From Lachnospiraceae bacterium UBA1201 (GTDB taxonomy: Bacteria > Bacillota > Clostridia > Lachnospirales > Lachnospiraceae), in the NCBI GenBank assembly GCA_002309675.1, contig DBXX01000045.1, positions 33,428 to 56,215 on the forward strand: a stretch of DNA of 22,788 bases. Direction: 5' to 3'. Below the pieces are notes generated by a model. The model saw only the letters and a list, made by a program, of their open reading frames with translations, had not been told where the DNA came from and did not search any database. A program made the position numbers and the translations under genes. Each line of letters starts with the position of its first letter. Position 1 is the first letter of the stretch. Of this stretch, positions 7,001-15,246 are shown in pieces.

Positions 7001-10000
7001 TCCGTGCTGTTGACATAATACCACTCGAGGGTGTAATCGTCCGTGCGATAGTTCTTTATCGCGTCGGGAATGTAATCCACCATGTTCTGGTTCTTCAACA
7101 TGTAGGTGAATCTCGATGTGCTGAAATTGCCCCACCGGGTCGCCACATTAAAGTACTTATCGACCTCTCCGTCACAACGGATCACCTGATCCGTGGCGGG
7201 GTCGAGAGCGATCCAGAGCGAAGGCACATCGATCTTCAGGTAATGAATCTGAATTACGGTATCATTGCCACGAAGCGTGAAGTAAGTCTTACCTTTCTGC
7301 TCCGCGATCGCTTTCTCATTGTTTTTATAGTAGTCCCAATACAGCGAACTGTAATAGGTTAGTTTTGTATCGGCCAGTTTAAAAGCCTTAAACGCTTCAT
7401 CCTCTTTCTTTTTATTCTCAGGGGAAGGATTTACCCTGTTTTCATTCGATCTGGCAGAGAATTTCAAATCGGCGGCAGTATATTCATCGATTGCCTCCGT
7501 GTACAGTCTGCTCAGTTCCGCCTCATCCGGGAAGCCGAGGTGAATGAGCCGGTAGCCCGGGAAGAGCTGCTCGCAGAACTCAGGGGTGATGTCTACGTAA
7601 CACTTGGTGCCTTCGAAACCGCTGACAGAACCGGTTCCCATCAGTTCCCAGTCACGGATATCTTCGCCGTTGTTGTAGTTTTTCTGCACGTAGTACTCCA
7701 CATGTGCAGTTCTCTTCGTGCCTTTCCAGTGAACGTATACGGTACGCTCCATCGGATCGGTTTTGAAACCGAACGCATGGTTCTTATAGGTGAATACGAC
7801 CTTACCATAGAGTTCGTTCTTAGTGGAGTCCAGCGGGCAAACGACGATCTCGTTTGAGCCCGGCAGATACTGGAACGAAGATGCACCGGTAACGACGTCG
7901 CCGTTTTTACCGGTCAGGTCGAAACATTCGACCGTGAAGTTTTCCTCATGGTTCTGCTGCCATGAACGCTCCTTCGCCAGAATCAGACCATTGGTCTTAT
8001 CTCCGTCATTCCCCGTGATGATGGTTGCCGTATAGGACTGTGCGCCCTCTGTGCATACCTTCTTGGAATCCATGTTTTTCTCGGAAACCTTACCACTATT
8101 GAGCGCCATCAGCTTCATCTTAAAGATCGAGTCATCGATCTTCACGACACTCTCGCCGTCCGGAATCTCATACGAAAGCTTCGGGTCGTTCCGTGAGATC
8201 ACGTAATCCAGCGGGAAATGCTCACACCCCAGCTTCAGCAGAGGTGTCTTCGAGTTGTACAAACTCCAGCTCTTCGAAGCCGCTCCGAACGCTACCTGTA
8301 CTTTCACACTGATGTCGGTGTAGATACCCATCTCGAAGTAAAGGGAGCCGCTCGCATCAAACAGTGCGGGCTCATTGCCCTTCTTTACGTAAGACACATA
8401 CAGGAAACCGTAAAGTTCGGCATAAGCGCCGGCCGAAGCAACTACGCCGACCGAATCAAGATCGGTACTGAAGATACCGACACGCAGATCCAGGCTGACA
8501 CCGGCACGCAGGCCGATCATACCGAATGCATAGAAATCGGCACGGAATTCATTGGCCAGTTCCTTTACATCCGAACCCAGAGGGTCGGAACCTACCTGGT
8601 TGCCGTTCAGTTCGGGACCGCCGCCCCAGATCTTCGCCAGGAATGCATAGGAATAATGTTTCGCGTTTTCATAGCTGACGCCGGCTCCGATCATCGCATT
8701 GATCTTCATGGAAACGTTGAAATTGATCTTCATGCCGACGTGGATGATACCGGCCGGATCGATCGGGATATCAAAGCTTCCCAGATCGACATCCACGAGC
8801 TTGATATACTTCGCGTCGTTGGAAAGCATGCTCGAATACTTTGTGGGCAGATCGCCGCCGATGCCCGGGGAAGTAAATTCCTGGCTCTGAGGCTTCTTAC
8901 TGCCATCGCCATTGTTATCGCCATCGCCGGTCATGGGAATGGTCCAGCCGTGGCCGTTCTCTTTATTCTTCTCTTTATCGGCAGCCTTCTTCAGGATGTC
9001 GCCGCCTTTGATCAGAACTTGCGCCGCCTTCGTACGCGCTTCCAGGGAACTCATGTCGCCGTTGTCCAGGAAGTTGCCGACCATCTCGTTCCAGTCCTCG
9101 CCCGCCTTCGGGTTCGGAGCGTTTTTCGTCTTAGCGGTAACGACAACGCCGAAACCGGTATAGGTGCCGGCATCCAGACCTGCCTCGATATACAGGCTGG
9201 AAGTACGCCCTCTGTATACATTTCTCTTAACTCTTACAGAAGGTGTCAGCAGGACTTCCTGCTCCAGGGCGATCGCAGGCTGGATCTCCAGCGATCCGGC
9301 GTCGCCGATCTTGACAGAGATGGTCAGGGTCACCGCTGCCTCCGCGCGCAGGCCCTTCTTATCCTTGAAGTGGGACAGTTTATAATCGAGTGTGCAGTTA
9401 AAAGCGATGTCGCTGACCGTCACCACGCTCGCATCGTCCGCCAACAGACGGATGTCTTCGAGGGTCATGTCCTGACCGTTCGTGCGGATGATCATGTTCT
9501 TCAGTTCGTCGCCATGCTCCAGCGAAGCAAAATCCAGCTCATTGCCGGTCAGGAGAGACATGAACAGTTCGGTCGTCTCATCAACGATACCGCTCTCCTC
9601 GATCTGATGCTTCATCTGCTCTTCGATCCGCTTGCTGTCGAGCTCGTTCACGACCATGTCCACTTCGGGAAGCTTCGTCTCGAGCATGACTTCGGTTCCG
9701 CTCAGTTTATCCTCGGAAACCGTTTCATAGGTAAAGGTCGTATGATGCTTCGCGTCGTTTGCCGCAAGTTCGTCCTCAGCGATGCCCGTGATCTTTCCGT
9801 ATCCGGTCACCTTATAGTCCGCACCGCCGAAGGTTCCTGTATAGAACTCAATGAGGTCTCCGACCTTGATGATCGTAGTCGCATCGAGGCCATACTCGCG
9901 ATATACGTTATTAGCAAAATTCAGTTGGGAATTCTCGACCGTAACGGTTCCGTTTTTGGAGCCGTTGTCACGGATCGGGATCACATTTTCCGTAGCCAGA

Positions 10001-11562
10001 ATGTTTTCCAGGCCGGCATATTCGTACGCAAAGGTCTTATCGTCCTTTACCTCCAGGATCTTAACATAGGCAACATCACCTTCACCGAACTTCAGGCCGG
10101 TCTTCGCGTCGTAGCTGCCTTTATGGACCGCAACTACGCTACCCACGCCGAGCTTCTCTGCGCCCTTATAGGTCATAACACCCTTACCGGTGTTCTCATT
10201 GGCCTTCACATTCCCGTTCTCGTCGGTCTCTACATTCAGGACACCACGGAACTCAACGCCCTCGACATCGGTCGCAGGCACATGGATCACACGGCTGTCG
10301 ATGGTGATATTGTTAACTTCCTTTACCGGAGTGGTAAAGTTATATTCAATAACCTCGGCTGCAGTGGGCTGGCCATCAAACATGAAACGCAGTTTTGATG
10401 TATCATTGATGCCCACCGAATACAGAGAACCGGTTTCCCAGGCACCCTCTGCGGGTGTCAGGATCCAGTGATCGCCACGGATCTCTTTCTTACCGTACAG
10501 CAGGTCCTCCAGGAACAGTACCTGGTCCACTGATAATTTAAACTCCTCACGCCATACGCGCTCCAGGCTGTCGTCTGCCGACAGGCCATAACGCTCCAGA
10601 AGCTCCTCTTCCGTCGTGGTCGTAAAATCGATATCCATGGTACGAAGCAATTCATACGTCGCTTCGTCCATCTCCAGGAATTGCTGCGTGTCCTTATCGA
10701 TGTAAGTTTCCAGACCGAAATGGTTCAGGATGATATTTATCGCATCCTCCGGAAGGTCGATATAAGACTTGCTCTTATCCTTTGACAGCTCGGTCAGGAG
10801 CGCCTTCAGTGACTTCGCTTCGCCGTTCTCGTCAGCTTCGGAGGAAGTCTTTTTGGAGTCACTCTCGCTCTGCTCTGCCAGGGCCCAGACCGCCTTTGCA
10901 GTCTCTTCATTCAGGCCCAGTTCCTGCAGCCACTTAAGCTCTTCTTCCTCACGCAGAGAACGCAAGTTGTATTCGACGACCTGGCCCGCCATACTCGAAT
11001 TCACCAGGGAGAGCCTCTTCATGACCTCTTCCTTCGTCAATCCGTAAGAAACCAGCTCAATCGAAAAATCCGAAGGAACGTCCTGCTTCGTTACATAGGT
11101 ATTTGCCTTCACGCCATTCATATCGTTGGTCGCGGCAAATGCCGGATAGAGGGTGAGATCCTTCGTGATCACATCCTCTGAATTCGCACGCTGTGTTCCT
11201 GCGGCATCATAGGTCCAGGACAGGAACATCGCTCTGTCGCGGCTCGCGGGCGTCAAATCTCCGATCTTCGTGCCCTCCGCTACCTTCACCTGCTCCGGCA
11301 GGGAAGTGTTCTTCCGATCCGGCTCGGTCGCCGACTCGGGCAATGCGAAACTAACGACATACGCGCCTTCTTCGCCCCCGGGGCCCTCCGGCTTCGTCGC
11401 CTCTGTTGCATTTGCCACATCGGATGAACCAGACGGGTTCGCAGGATCCGTCGGATCCACAGACGGTTTCTGTTTGCCCAAAACGACGAACAGGATGATA
11501 CCGATCACTGCCGCCACCGTCACTGCCGAAGCAATAATAATTCGTGTGCGCATCGATTTCAT
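4063..11562 (-). CDS. Giant signal-anchored surface protein (2499 aa) with InlB-like repeats and Cys/His modules
   Basis: Probably a very large extracellular protein held by an N-terminal signal anchor (residues 7-29 after the short basic MKSMRTR); no LPXTG or SLH anchor is visible, and its role is unknown. Residues about 68-148 resemble an InlB/Listeria-Bacteroides repeat (FLSWTYDAAGT ... LTLYPAF). A long central part of unrecognised beta-rich sequence follows, with a Gly-rich section near 840-1130. Three further InlB-like repeats span about 1571-1780 (GCTFTGWVLEDG). Nine modules of about 40 residues, each with C-x6-12-C-x2-C and usually a following His, fill about 1780-2155. Two EPTYTWSADN modules follow, then a C-terminal domain with no motif I recognise. 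The ATG overlaps the protease stop as ATGA and uses SD GGAGG inside the protease gene, so the two are translationally coupled. Confidence 0.85.
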   Translation of the reverse strand: MKSMRTRIIIASAVTVAAVIGIILFVVLGKQKPSVDPTDPANPSGSSDVANATEATKPEGPGGEEGAYVVSFALPESATEPDRKNTSLPEQVKVAEGTKIGDLTPASRDRAMFLSWTYDAAGTQRANSEDVITKDLTLYPAFAATNDMNGVKANTYVTKQDVPSDFSIELVSYGLTKEEVMKRLSLVNSSMAGQVVEYNLRSLREEEELKWLQELGLNEETAKAVWALAEQSESDSKKTSSEADENGEAKSLKALLTELSKDKSKSYIDLPEDAINIILNHFGLETYIDKDTQQFLEMDEATYELLRTMDIDFTTTTEEELLERYGLSADDSLERVWREEFKLSVDQVLFLEDLLYGKKEIRGDHWILTPAEGAWETGSLYSVGINDTSKLRFMFDGQPTAAEVIEYNFTTPVKEVNNITIDSRVIHVPATDVEGVEFRGVLNVETDENGNVKANENTGKGVMTYKGAEKLGVGSVVAVHKGSYDAKTGLKFGEGDVAYVKILEVKDDKTFAYEYAGLENILATENVIPIRDNGSKNGTVTVENSQLNFANNVYREYGLDATTIIKVGDLIEFYTGTFGGADYKVTGYGKITGIAEDELAANDAKHHTTFTYETVSEDKLSGTEVMLETKLPEVDMVVNELDSKRIEEQMKHQIEESGIVDETTELFMSLLTGNELDFASLEHGDELKNMIIRTNGQDMTLEDIRLLADDASVVTVSDIAFNCTLDYKLSHFKDKKGLRAEAAVTLTISVKIGDAGSLEIQPAIALEQEVLLTPSVRVKRNVYRGRTSSLYIEAGLDAGTYTGFGVVVTAKTKNAPNPKAGEDWNEMVGNFLDNGDMSSLEARTKAAQVLIKGGDILKKAADKEKNKENGHGWTIPMTGDGDNNGDGSKKPQSQEFTSPGIGGDLPTKYSSMLSNDAKYIKLVDVDLGSFDIPIDPAGIIHVGMKINFNVSMKINAMIGAGVSYENAKHYSYAFLAKIWGGGPELNGNQVGSDPLGSDVKELANEFRADFYAFGMIGLRAGVSLDLRVGIFSTDLDSVGVVASAGAYAELYGFLYVSYVKKGNEPALFDASGSLYFEMGIYTDISVKVQVAFGAASKSWSLYNSKTPLLKLGCEHFPLDYVISRNDPKLSYEIPDGESVVKIDDSIFKMKLMALNSGKVSEKNMDSKKVCTEGAQSYTATIITGNDGDKTNGLILAKERSWQQNHEENFTVECFDLTGKNGDVVTGASSFQYLPGSNEIVVCPLDSTKNELYGKVVFTYKNHAFGFKTDPMERTVYVHWKGTKRTAHVEYYVQKNYNNGEDIRDWELMGTGSVSGFEGTKCYVDITPEFCEQLFPGYRLIHLGFPDEAELSRLYTEAIDEYTAADLKFSARSNENRVNPSPENKKKEDEAFKAFKLADTKLTYYSSLYWDYYKNNEKAIAEQKGKTYFTLRGNDTVIQIHYLKIDVPSLWIALDPATDQVIRCDGEVDKYFNVATRWGNFSTSRFTYMLKNQNMVDYIPDAIKNYRTDDYTLEWYYVNSTDPIYYKHSHNENLCRLAYDTVSKLRNGDRSGLTPVKADTKIDSDVLVIGVLTGKEVKLHWMDGANEIDTTTQHISEKIEITKKTPSKDGCTFTGWVLEDGSELNGDVRVPGEIYIHATYEGQERKVIWITDAGKRAESTIRVNESIYQNVPEGLAEEGYTLAWRTSKDDLKTELGINALMENKDGLTLYGRKTLGFSTMSWYYGGKEHAVYCEIGTKPVRPELPAKEGLDLVWKLEDGTVMQEDFIMPRSNVRADEWWHEHKWAADAGRSEPTCSTPGRQGKVCTVCGLIDNGTEIPIDPNAHKWVEFVDSESTCATHGIVKKRCDYCGKVDETFERKLDLDPDNHTGNTELRGVVEPNCVGGYSGDVHCKDCGALLETGHDLKPSGKHGTTHLEGVKASTCTEYGYSGDEICDVCGRRVKYGSTIARLPHVGVLDPSREVKATCTTHGKVVWKCENCDYSWEVDLGTIEDRHTWDEGKVISKRDCVTDGVVRFTCKECGKYFENVEKAIGSHDFEFDHHEKKPGCETDGLDIYKCSVCGQTKEEVVKAAGSHDWQKWELTQAGTCTKPGIRTYTCSVCGETKEVETEKDPNNHLHYSEFEVVTKPGCETRGRQRRQCLDCKQYFYEDLAPIGHAYGEPTYTWSADNSSVTAKRICKNDSSHVETETVKTTSAVTKNPTLNEMGQTTYTATFTNAAFTAQTKTLTNIEKLNPNWSEPTYTWSADNTKVTATRTSRTDTSVSETETVNSEASATTQVTCTTDGETTFTATFTNPAFTKQTKKVTTPALGHDWKLKSTVSAEPVINGEDVCTDWKVGNNHYECSRCHETKNEVIKVSLAVGNAAGEEEADMIGETLLVVDIPLVLKHYGGSEGYTAAQYFSDNLSTFGQVVEHWTQVVPYTEATRGWYRWWDNQNEEMEILRGALMQYELEGTFKFKDTKLANSKVADYTGNSVDVVFTFIPKFTDTFETTEMTVRFVFKK
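4830..5110 (-). repeat. Two EPTYTWSADN modules of the giant protein
   Basis: Two homologous coding segments of about 75 codons begin with EPTYTWSADN (near 5095 and 4860) and continue with a Thr-rich sequence and FTNAAFTAQTKTL or FTNPAFTKQTKKV. Both keep the same order of motifs, which indicates internal duplication. Confidence 0.65.
5105..6235 (-). repeat. Nine Cys/His modules of the giant protein
   Basis: Nine consecutive units of about 38-43 residues with a lone Cys (for example KPGCETDG), then C-x2-C-G and usually a His (HDW, HKW or HTW) before the next unit. Units 6-8 are the most alike. A degenerate tenth copy (CSRCHETKNE) lies near 4540. Three Cys plus one His per unit could coordinate a metal or form disulfides outside the cell; this is inference. 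Confidence 0.7.
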
Positions 11563-12545
11563 TCTTCATTAACCTCCATTTCACTTTCTAGCAATTTATA
11601 TACCCTATCGATTGGAACTGCTATATTCAAATTCTGTCCGCCGTCATAGGTTCCGCTGATCACGCCGATGACAAATCCATACTCTCCGAACAAAGGACCG
11701 CCGCTGCTGCCGCTTGCGACCGGGGCTGTAAACAGGATCCGCTCATTCTCTCCGGTTACCCAGTATCCACTCAGCATACCCGTTGTGATCATGTTTGTTA
11801 TGCCGAACTGGCTGCCGATCGCTGCGACTTTGTTGCCTCTCATCGGTTTGCCATCCACAGGCTTAAGCGGTTTAATCTCCACTTCCTCGGGAAGCTGCGT
11901 GATCCGCAGAACGGCGATGTCCAGTTCCTGATCCACGGCGATCACATCACGTACTTCAAATGTGTCGCCCCAATCCATGGTCGCTATCAGGTGGTCCATA
12001 TTCACCACCACATGGTAAGCCGTAACCAGATACTGCTGATCATAAATAACAAATCCGCTGCCCGTGCAGATCCGCTCGCCCTGCGCATCATAGGTATCGA
12101 GCTTCAAAACCGACGCTGCTGCCGCCTCGAGTTCCCAGCCTTTGTCGATCCAATCCTTCTCTCCCGGCTGCGGCATCGAAGGAGGAAGCGCAGGATTGCC
12201 GCCGACGATCGGCTCACCGCCCGGAAGCTGTGCATCCTCCGTGCCCGGCACTTCTTCGGTGCCTTCCGCCAACTCTACCGGAGGTAAGGTGCTTTCCTCC
12301 ACCGGCGTCTTCGTCGCCTCCTCGCCCGGGCTCGCCTGCGTCGTACTAACCACGGCGATATCCCCGGAGCCTGCATTGCCCCCCATCCGAACTCCTATTC
12401 CGGTCAAAAGCACGAAGATCAGTGCCACCGCAAGCCCGACGGATAAACCGCCCAGCGCGCACATCCTCCCGTACATCCTTCGATCCCGGACGCTTCGCCC
12501 TCTCTGGACGATCTCGCGAATCGCTTCGTCATCCGAATATTTCAT
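11559..12545 (-). CDS. Membrane-anchored trypsin-like (HtrA/DegP-type) serine protease without PDZ
   Basis: Serine protease with an extracytoplasmic catalytic domain. About 27 cytoplasmic residues, rich in Arg, precede a membrane helix (about 31-52). A Pro/Glu/Thr-rich stalk runs to about residue 138, then a chymotrypsin-fold domain carries a complete triad: His178 in VTAYHVV, Asp209 in ELDIAVL, and Ser281 in GSSGGPL. The chain ends soon after the domain (AVPIDRVYKLLE), so no PDZ is present, unlike typical HtrA. The last codons overlap the ATG of the giant surface protein gene, suggesting that protein is its partner or substrate (inference). The head segment RGRSVRDRRMYGRM resembles short basic cytoplasmic heads of some anti-sigma proteins, a weak similarity only. 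The gene follows the terminator of the LRR gene and has a good SD (AGGAGG). Confidence 0.87.
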   Translation of the reverse strand: MKYSDDEAIREIVQRGRSVRDRRMYGRMCALGGLSVGLAVALIFVLLTGIGVRMGGNAGSGDIAVVSTTQASPGEEATKTPVEESTLPPVELAEGTEEVPGTEDAQLPGGEPIVGGNPALPPSMPQPGEKDWIDKGWELEAAAASVLKLDTYDAQGERICTGSGFVIYDQQYLVTAYHVVVNMDHLIATMDWGDTFEVRDVIAVDQELDIAVLRITQLPEEVEIKPLKPVDGKPMRGNKVAAIGSQFGITNMITTGMLSGYWVTGENERILFTAPVASGSSGGPLFGEYGFVIGVISGTYDGGQNLNIAVPIDRVYKLLESEMEVNEE

Positions 12546-12663
12546 GGTCAGACCTCCTATATCTATCTTCAGTATCCCTGCCTCAAATCGGCAGAAAAAC
12601 TACTTATCTGTCCTTTAGTTGCAGGTTGGACGCATTTTACCCACCGAAATTTTAAAAAATCCG

Positions 12664-12712
12664 ATAAAAAAAGGATGCAACCTCGGAATACTCTTCCCGG
12701 GTCGCATCCTTA
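12664..12712 (-). terminator. Intrinsic terminator of the sigma/LRR operon
   Basis: Minus-strand AAGGATGCGACCCGGGAA, a short loop, TTCCGAGGTTGCATCC and a seven-T run, starting 15 nt after the LRR gene. Nearly the same sequence serves as the terminator at 15901-15943. Confidence 0.87.
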
Positions 12713-12726
12713 AGCAGTTTTAAGTT

Positions 12727-15246
12727 TTATTGTTTTTGAACTTCCAGTCCCTCTTTCACTCCGGTCAATGTAATCGGCGGATCTACACGTAATTCCTCCA
12801 GTGCTGTATTGGTGCTCAGATCCAGTTTGCTGAACGCGCATCTATACAGGTGGAACGTTTTAAGGGCTGTACACTTAGTGATATCGAGTGTGTCGAGATT
12901 CTCCTCCATTACATACAATTCTTCCAACTTCGGATTATTCGAAAAATCCAACTTCTCAATGCCATTAGTGTATGATGTGAAATTCTTGAGCAGTGGATTT
13001 TGACTCACATCGATCGTTCCGACCTTATCCGACATAACGAAAAGGGTTTCCAAAAGCCGGTTCTGCGAAACATCCAGTGCATGTGGGCCACTATTATTTA
13101 ACGTAAGCGACGTTAATGCAGGGTTGTTTCTGAGATTCAGCGTGCCTATATACGCATGTTCGATGGTCAGTTTCTCCAATTCAAGATTCACACTTGTATC
13201 CAGGCTGGTCAAATAGCCGTCCCCCCAAAGTGTGAGTTCCTTCAGCGCAGGGTTCATACTTATATCCAGTTTTTTCACCCCGGTATACCAGAGAGACAGA
13301 CTCTCCAAAGCCGGATTCGCGCTTACATTCAGTTTTTCTATACCGGAACCGTTAACAACTAAAGACTTCAGCGCCGGATTATGGCTTACATCCAGTCCCT
13401 GCAGTCCATCGCTCATGCCGTTTTCGCCCATCTGCATAGCATCTAAGATCTCCAGGTTCGGGAAATATTCTACTCCTTTCACACTGAGAACCACATGGAT
13501 GTTGTCATTTACCACATCACTAAGATCGATCTCTCTTACCGCCTGACGCTCCGATGCACTCAGCACTCCGTCATGATTCGAGTCGAACTGACTCTTCACA
13601 TATTCACGGAAATACGAATCCGGGAATGTCTCTCCGGTGATCGCTACCGACTTTGTGATGTCTGTTACTGCTTCATCAACCGGAAGCGGCTCCTTCGTAG
13701 GTTCTTCAACAGCTTCCCGAATGATCGTTACGCCCTCATCCGCCATCACTTCGATCTGAGGCGGACACTCGCTTACATCGATGGTCGTCAGTGGATTGAT
13801 CGTACAATACAGTTCCGTCAAATTTCTGTTCTTTGTAACATTCAATTCGGTCAAGGAATTCGCATCGCAATGCAGAATAACCAGATCAGGCAACATTGAG
13901 ACATCTAACGCTGTCAATCGGTTACCACAGCAAGATATATTGACCACTTTGGGACTATTAGAAAAAACCAGCTGTTCGATTTGATTACCGTCACACCCAA
14001 ACCAGATCAGTTCCGAGTTCTTTGACAGGTCCAGACTCTTGATCTGATTATAATCGAGAGATAAAGAACAAATATTCGGGTTCTTCGAAACATCCAGACT
14101 CGTCAGCTGATTTCCGGAACAATCCAGATAATCCAGTTTTCTGTTTGCGGGCAGTTTTAGTTTGGTCAACCGGTTGTCGACAATACTAATCGTGCCCAGT
14201 TCGAGGTTTTTGGATAAATCGAGCTCTGTCAAATAATTATAGCTGGCCCATAATCCACTCAAAAGCGGATTTCCGGAAAGATCCAGTTTCGTGATCGCAT
14301 TGTTATTGCACGTCAAACCTTCCAGTTCACTGAAATAACCTATGCCGGTCAGGTCCTGGATCTCCTTATCAGTTACATCGATCTCTTTTACGCTTTTGAT
14401 CTCCTGTTCGGAAAGAGTTCCGTTCTTATCCTTATCGATATTCGCAGAAACGTAGTTTCGGAAATTCGCATCCGGAAAATTCGTTTTATCGATTGCAACC
14501 CCGCTTGTGATAACAGGTGCCGTTTCCTCTTCGCTCTCTTTTGTAGCGGCTACTTCTGTAGTAGCTTCCTGTGTAGTCGCTGCCTCTGTAGTGGGTTCCT
14601 GTGTGGTAGCTTCCTGTGTAGTAGCTTCCTGTGTGGTCGCTTCCTCTGTGGGAGTTTCCTCTACAGTAGTCTCCTCTCCGGTGGTTTCCTCTGTAGTAGT
14701 TTCTTCTGACGGATCTTTGGTATCTGTTTCCTCAGACGAGGTATCGACCGAAGTATCCTCTTCAGTAATATCACCTGAAATTACCGTCTCAACTTCCTGT
14801 GTTTGTTCGGCCAATGAGGCTGCCTGTGTGGTTTCTGCCGCCTCTGCCGTCGAAATGTCCGCTTCGGTCGTGGAAGCGTCAGCTTCCGTAGTTGAAATGA
14901 CATCCGACTTTCGATTCGGGTTCCACAATAAAACAAACAGCAGAATGGCGGCTGCCACCAGCGTCACCGCCGAAGCGATGCCGATGATCGTCACTGTTTT
15001 ACTTTTCTTCGCAGCCGGGACTACTTCTTTTATATCCTCGTTATTCTGCTTCGGATATAATTGATTATTCATATCCATCTTCTCCTTTTCATTCATCTCC
15101 GGGACTGTTTGCGCCCAGGCCTCTGCCGCAGCGGACGCTTTCAGACTCTCCAGTTCTTTTTTCGTATATTCAGCCTCCTGGATGAACTTTTCGTCGATCT
15201 CCCCGGCCACCCGAAGCAAACGTTTACTTTTATCGCGTTTACTCAT
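12727..15246 (-). CDS. Transmembrane LRR protein with anti-sigma-like head and EF-hand loops
   Basis: Probable transmembrane regulator of the ECF sigma factor encoded immediately upstream. The about 83-residue cytoplasmic head contains RVAGEIDEKFIQEA, like the GEIDDxxIxEA head often found in clostridial anti-sigma proteins next to ECF genes. One helix (about 84-108) leads outside, then a long Thr/Glu-rich stalk (about 117-258). Two homologous cassettes follow. Each starts FPD-x2-FR-x-YV and has a calcium-type EF-hand loop (DKDKNGTLSEQE near 268; DSNHDGVLSASE near 553), then leucine-rich repeats of about 21 residues such as LTSLDVSKNPNICSLSLDYN. The ATG overlaps the sigma stop as ATGA, so the two proteins are made together. 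Anti-sigma function is inferred from head, topology and coupling; the ligand of the LRR domain is unknown. Confidence 0.85.
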   Translation of the reverse strand: MSKRDKSKRLLRVAGEIDEKFIQEAEYTKKELESLKASAAAEAWAQTVPEMNEKEKMDMNNQLYPKQNNEDIKEVVPAAKKSKTVTIIGIASAVTLVAAAILLFVLLWNPNRKSDVISTTEADASTTEADISTAEAAETTQAASLAEQTQEVETVISGDITEEDTSVDTSSEETDTKDPSEETTTEETTGEETTVEETPTEEATTQEATTQEATTQEPTTEAATTQEATTEVAATKESEEETAPVITSGVAIDKTNFPDANFRNYVSANIDKDKNGTLSEQEIKSVKEIDVTDKEIQDLTGIGYFSELEGLTCNNNAITKLDLSGNPLLSGLWASYNYLTELDLSKNLELGTISIVDNRLTKLKLPANRKLDYLDCSGNQLTSLDVSKNPNICSLSLDYNQIKSLDLSKNSELIWFGCDGNQIEQLVFSNSPKVVNISCCGNRLTALDVSMLPDLVILHCDANSLTELNVTKNRNLTELYCTINPLTTIDVSECPPQIEVMADEGVTIIREAVEEPTKEPLPVDEAVTDITKSVAITGETFPDSYFREYVKSQFDSNHDGVLSASERQAVREIDLSDVVNDNIHVVLSVKGVEYFPNLEILDAMQMGENGMSDGLQGLDVSHNPALKSLVVNGSGIEKLNVSANPALESLSLWYTGVKKLDISMNPALKELTLWGDGYLTSLDTSVNLELEKLTIEHAYIGTLNLRNNPALTSLTLNNSGPHALDVSQNRLLETLFVMSDKVGTIDVSQNPLLKNFTSYTNGIEKLDFSNNPKLEELYVMEENLDTLDITKCTALKTFHLYRCAFSKLDLSTNTALEELRVDPPITLTGVKEGLEVQKQ
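14540..14720 (-). repeat. Degenerate 15-bp repeats encoding the Thr/Glu stalk
   Basis: Repeats of about 15 bp encode TTQEA/TTEEA units of the extracellular stalk of the LRR protein. The low complexity and near-identical copies suggest length variation by slippage. Confidence 0.7.

Noticed and set aside
8218..10398. A 726-codon open frame on the plus strand inside the giant surface protein gene
   Set aside because: It is antisense to coding sequence that is clearly real on the minus strand, has no recognisable domain, no SD fitting its start, and results from the regular codon use of the GC-rich opposite strand.
12546..12660. ECF-type promoter (TGCAAC box) before the protease gene
   Set aside because: A TGCAAC is present, but no CGTC-like -10 lies at the right distance, so it could not be supported.
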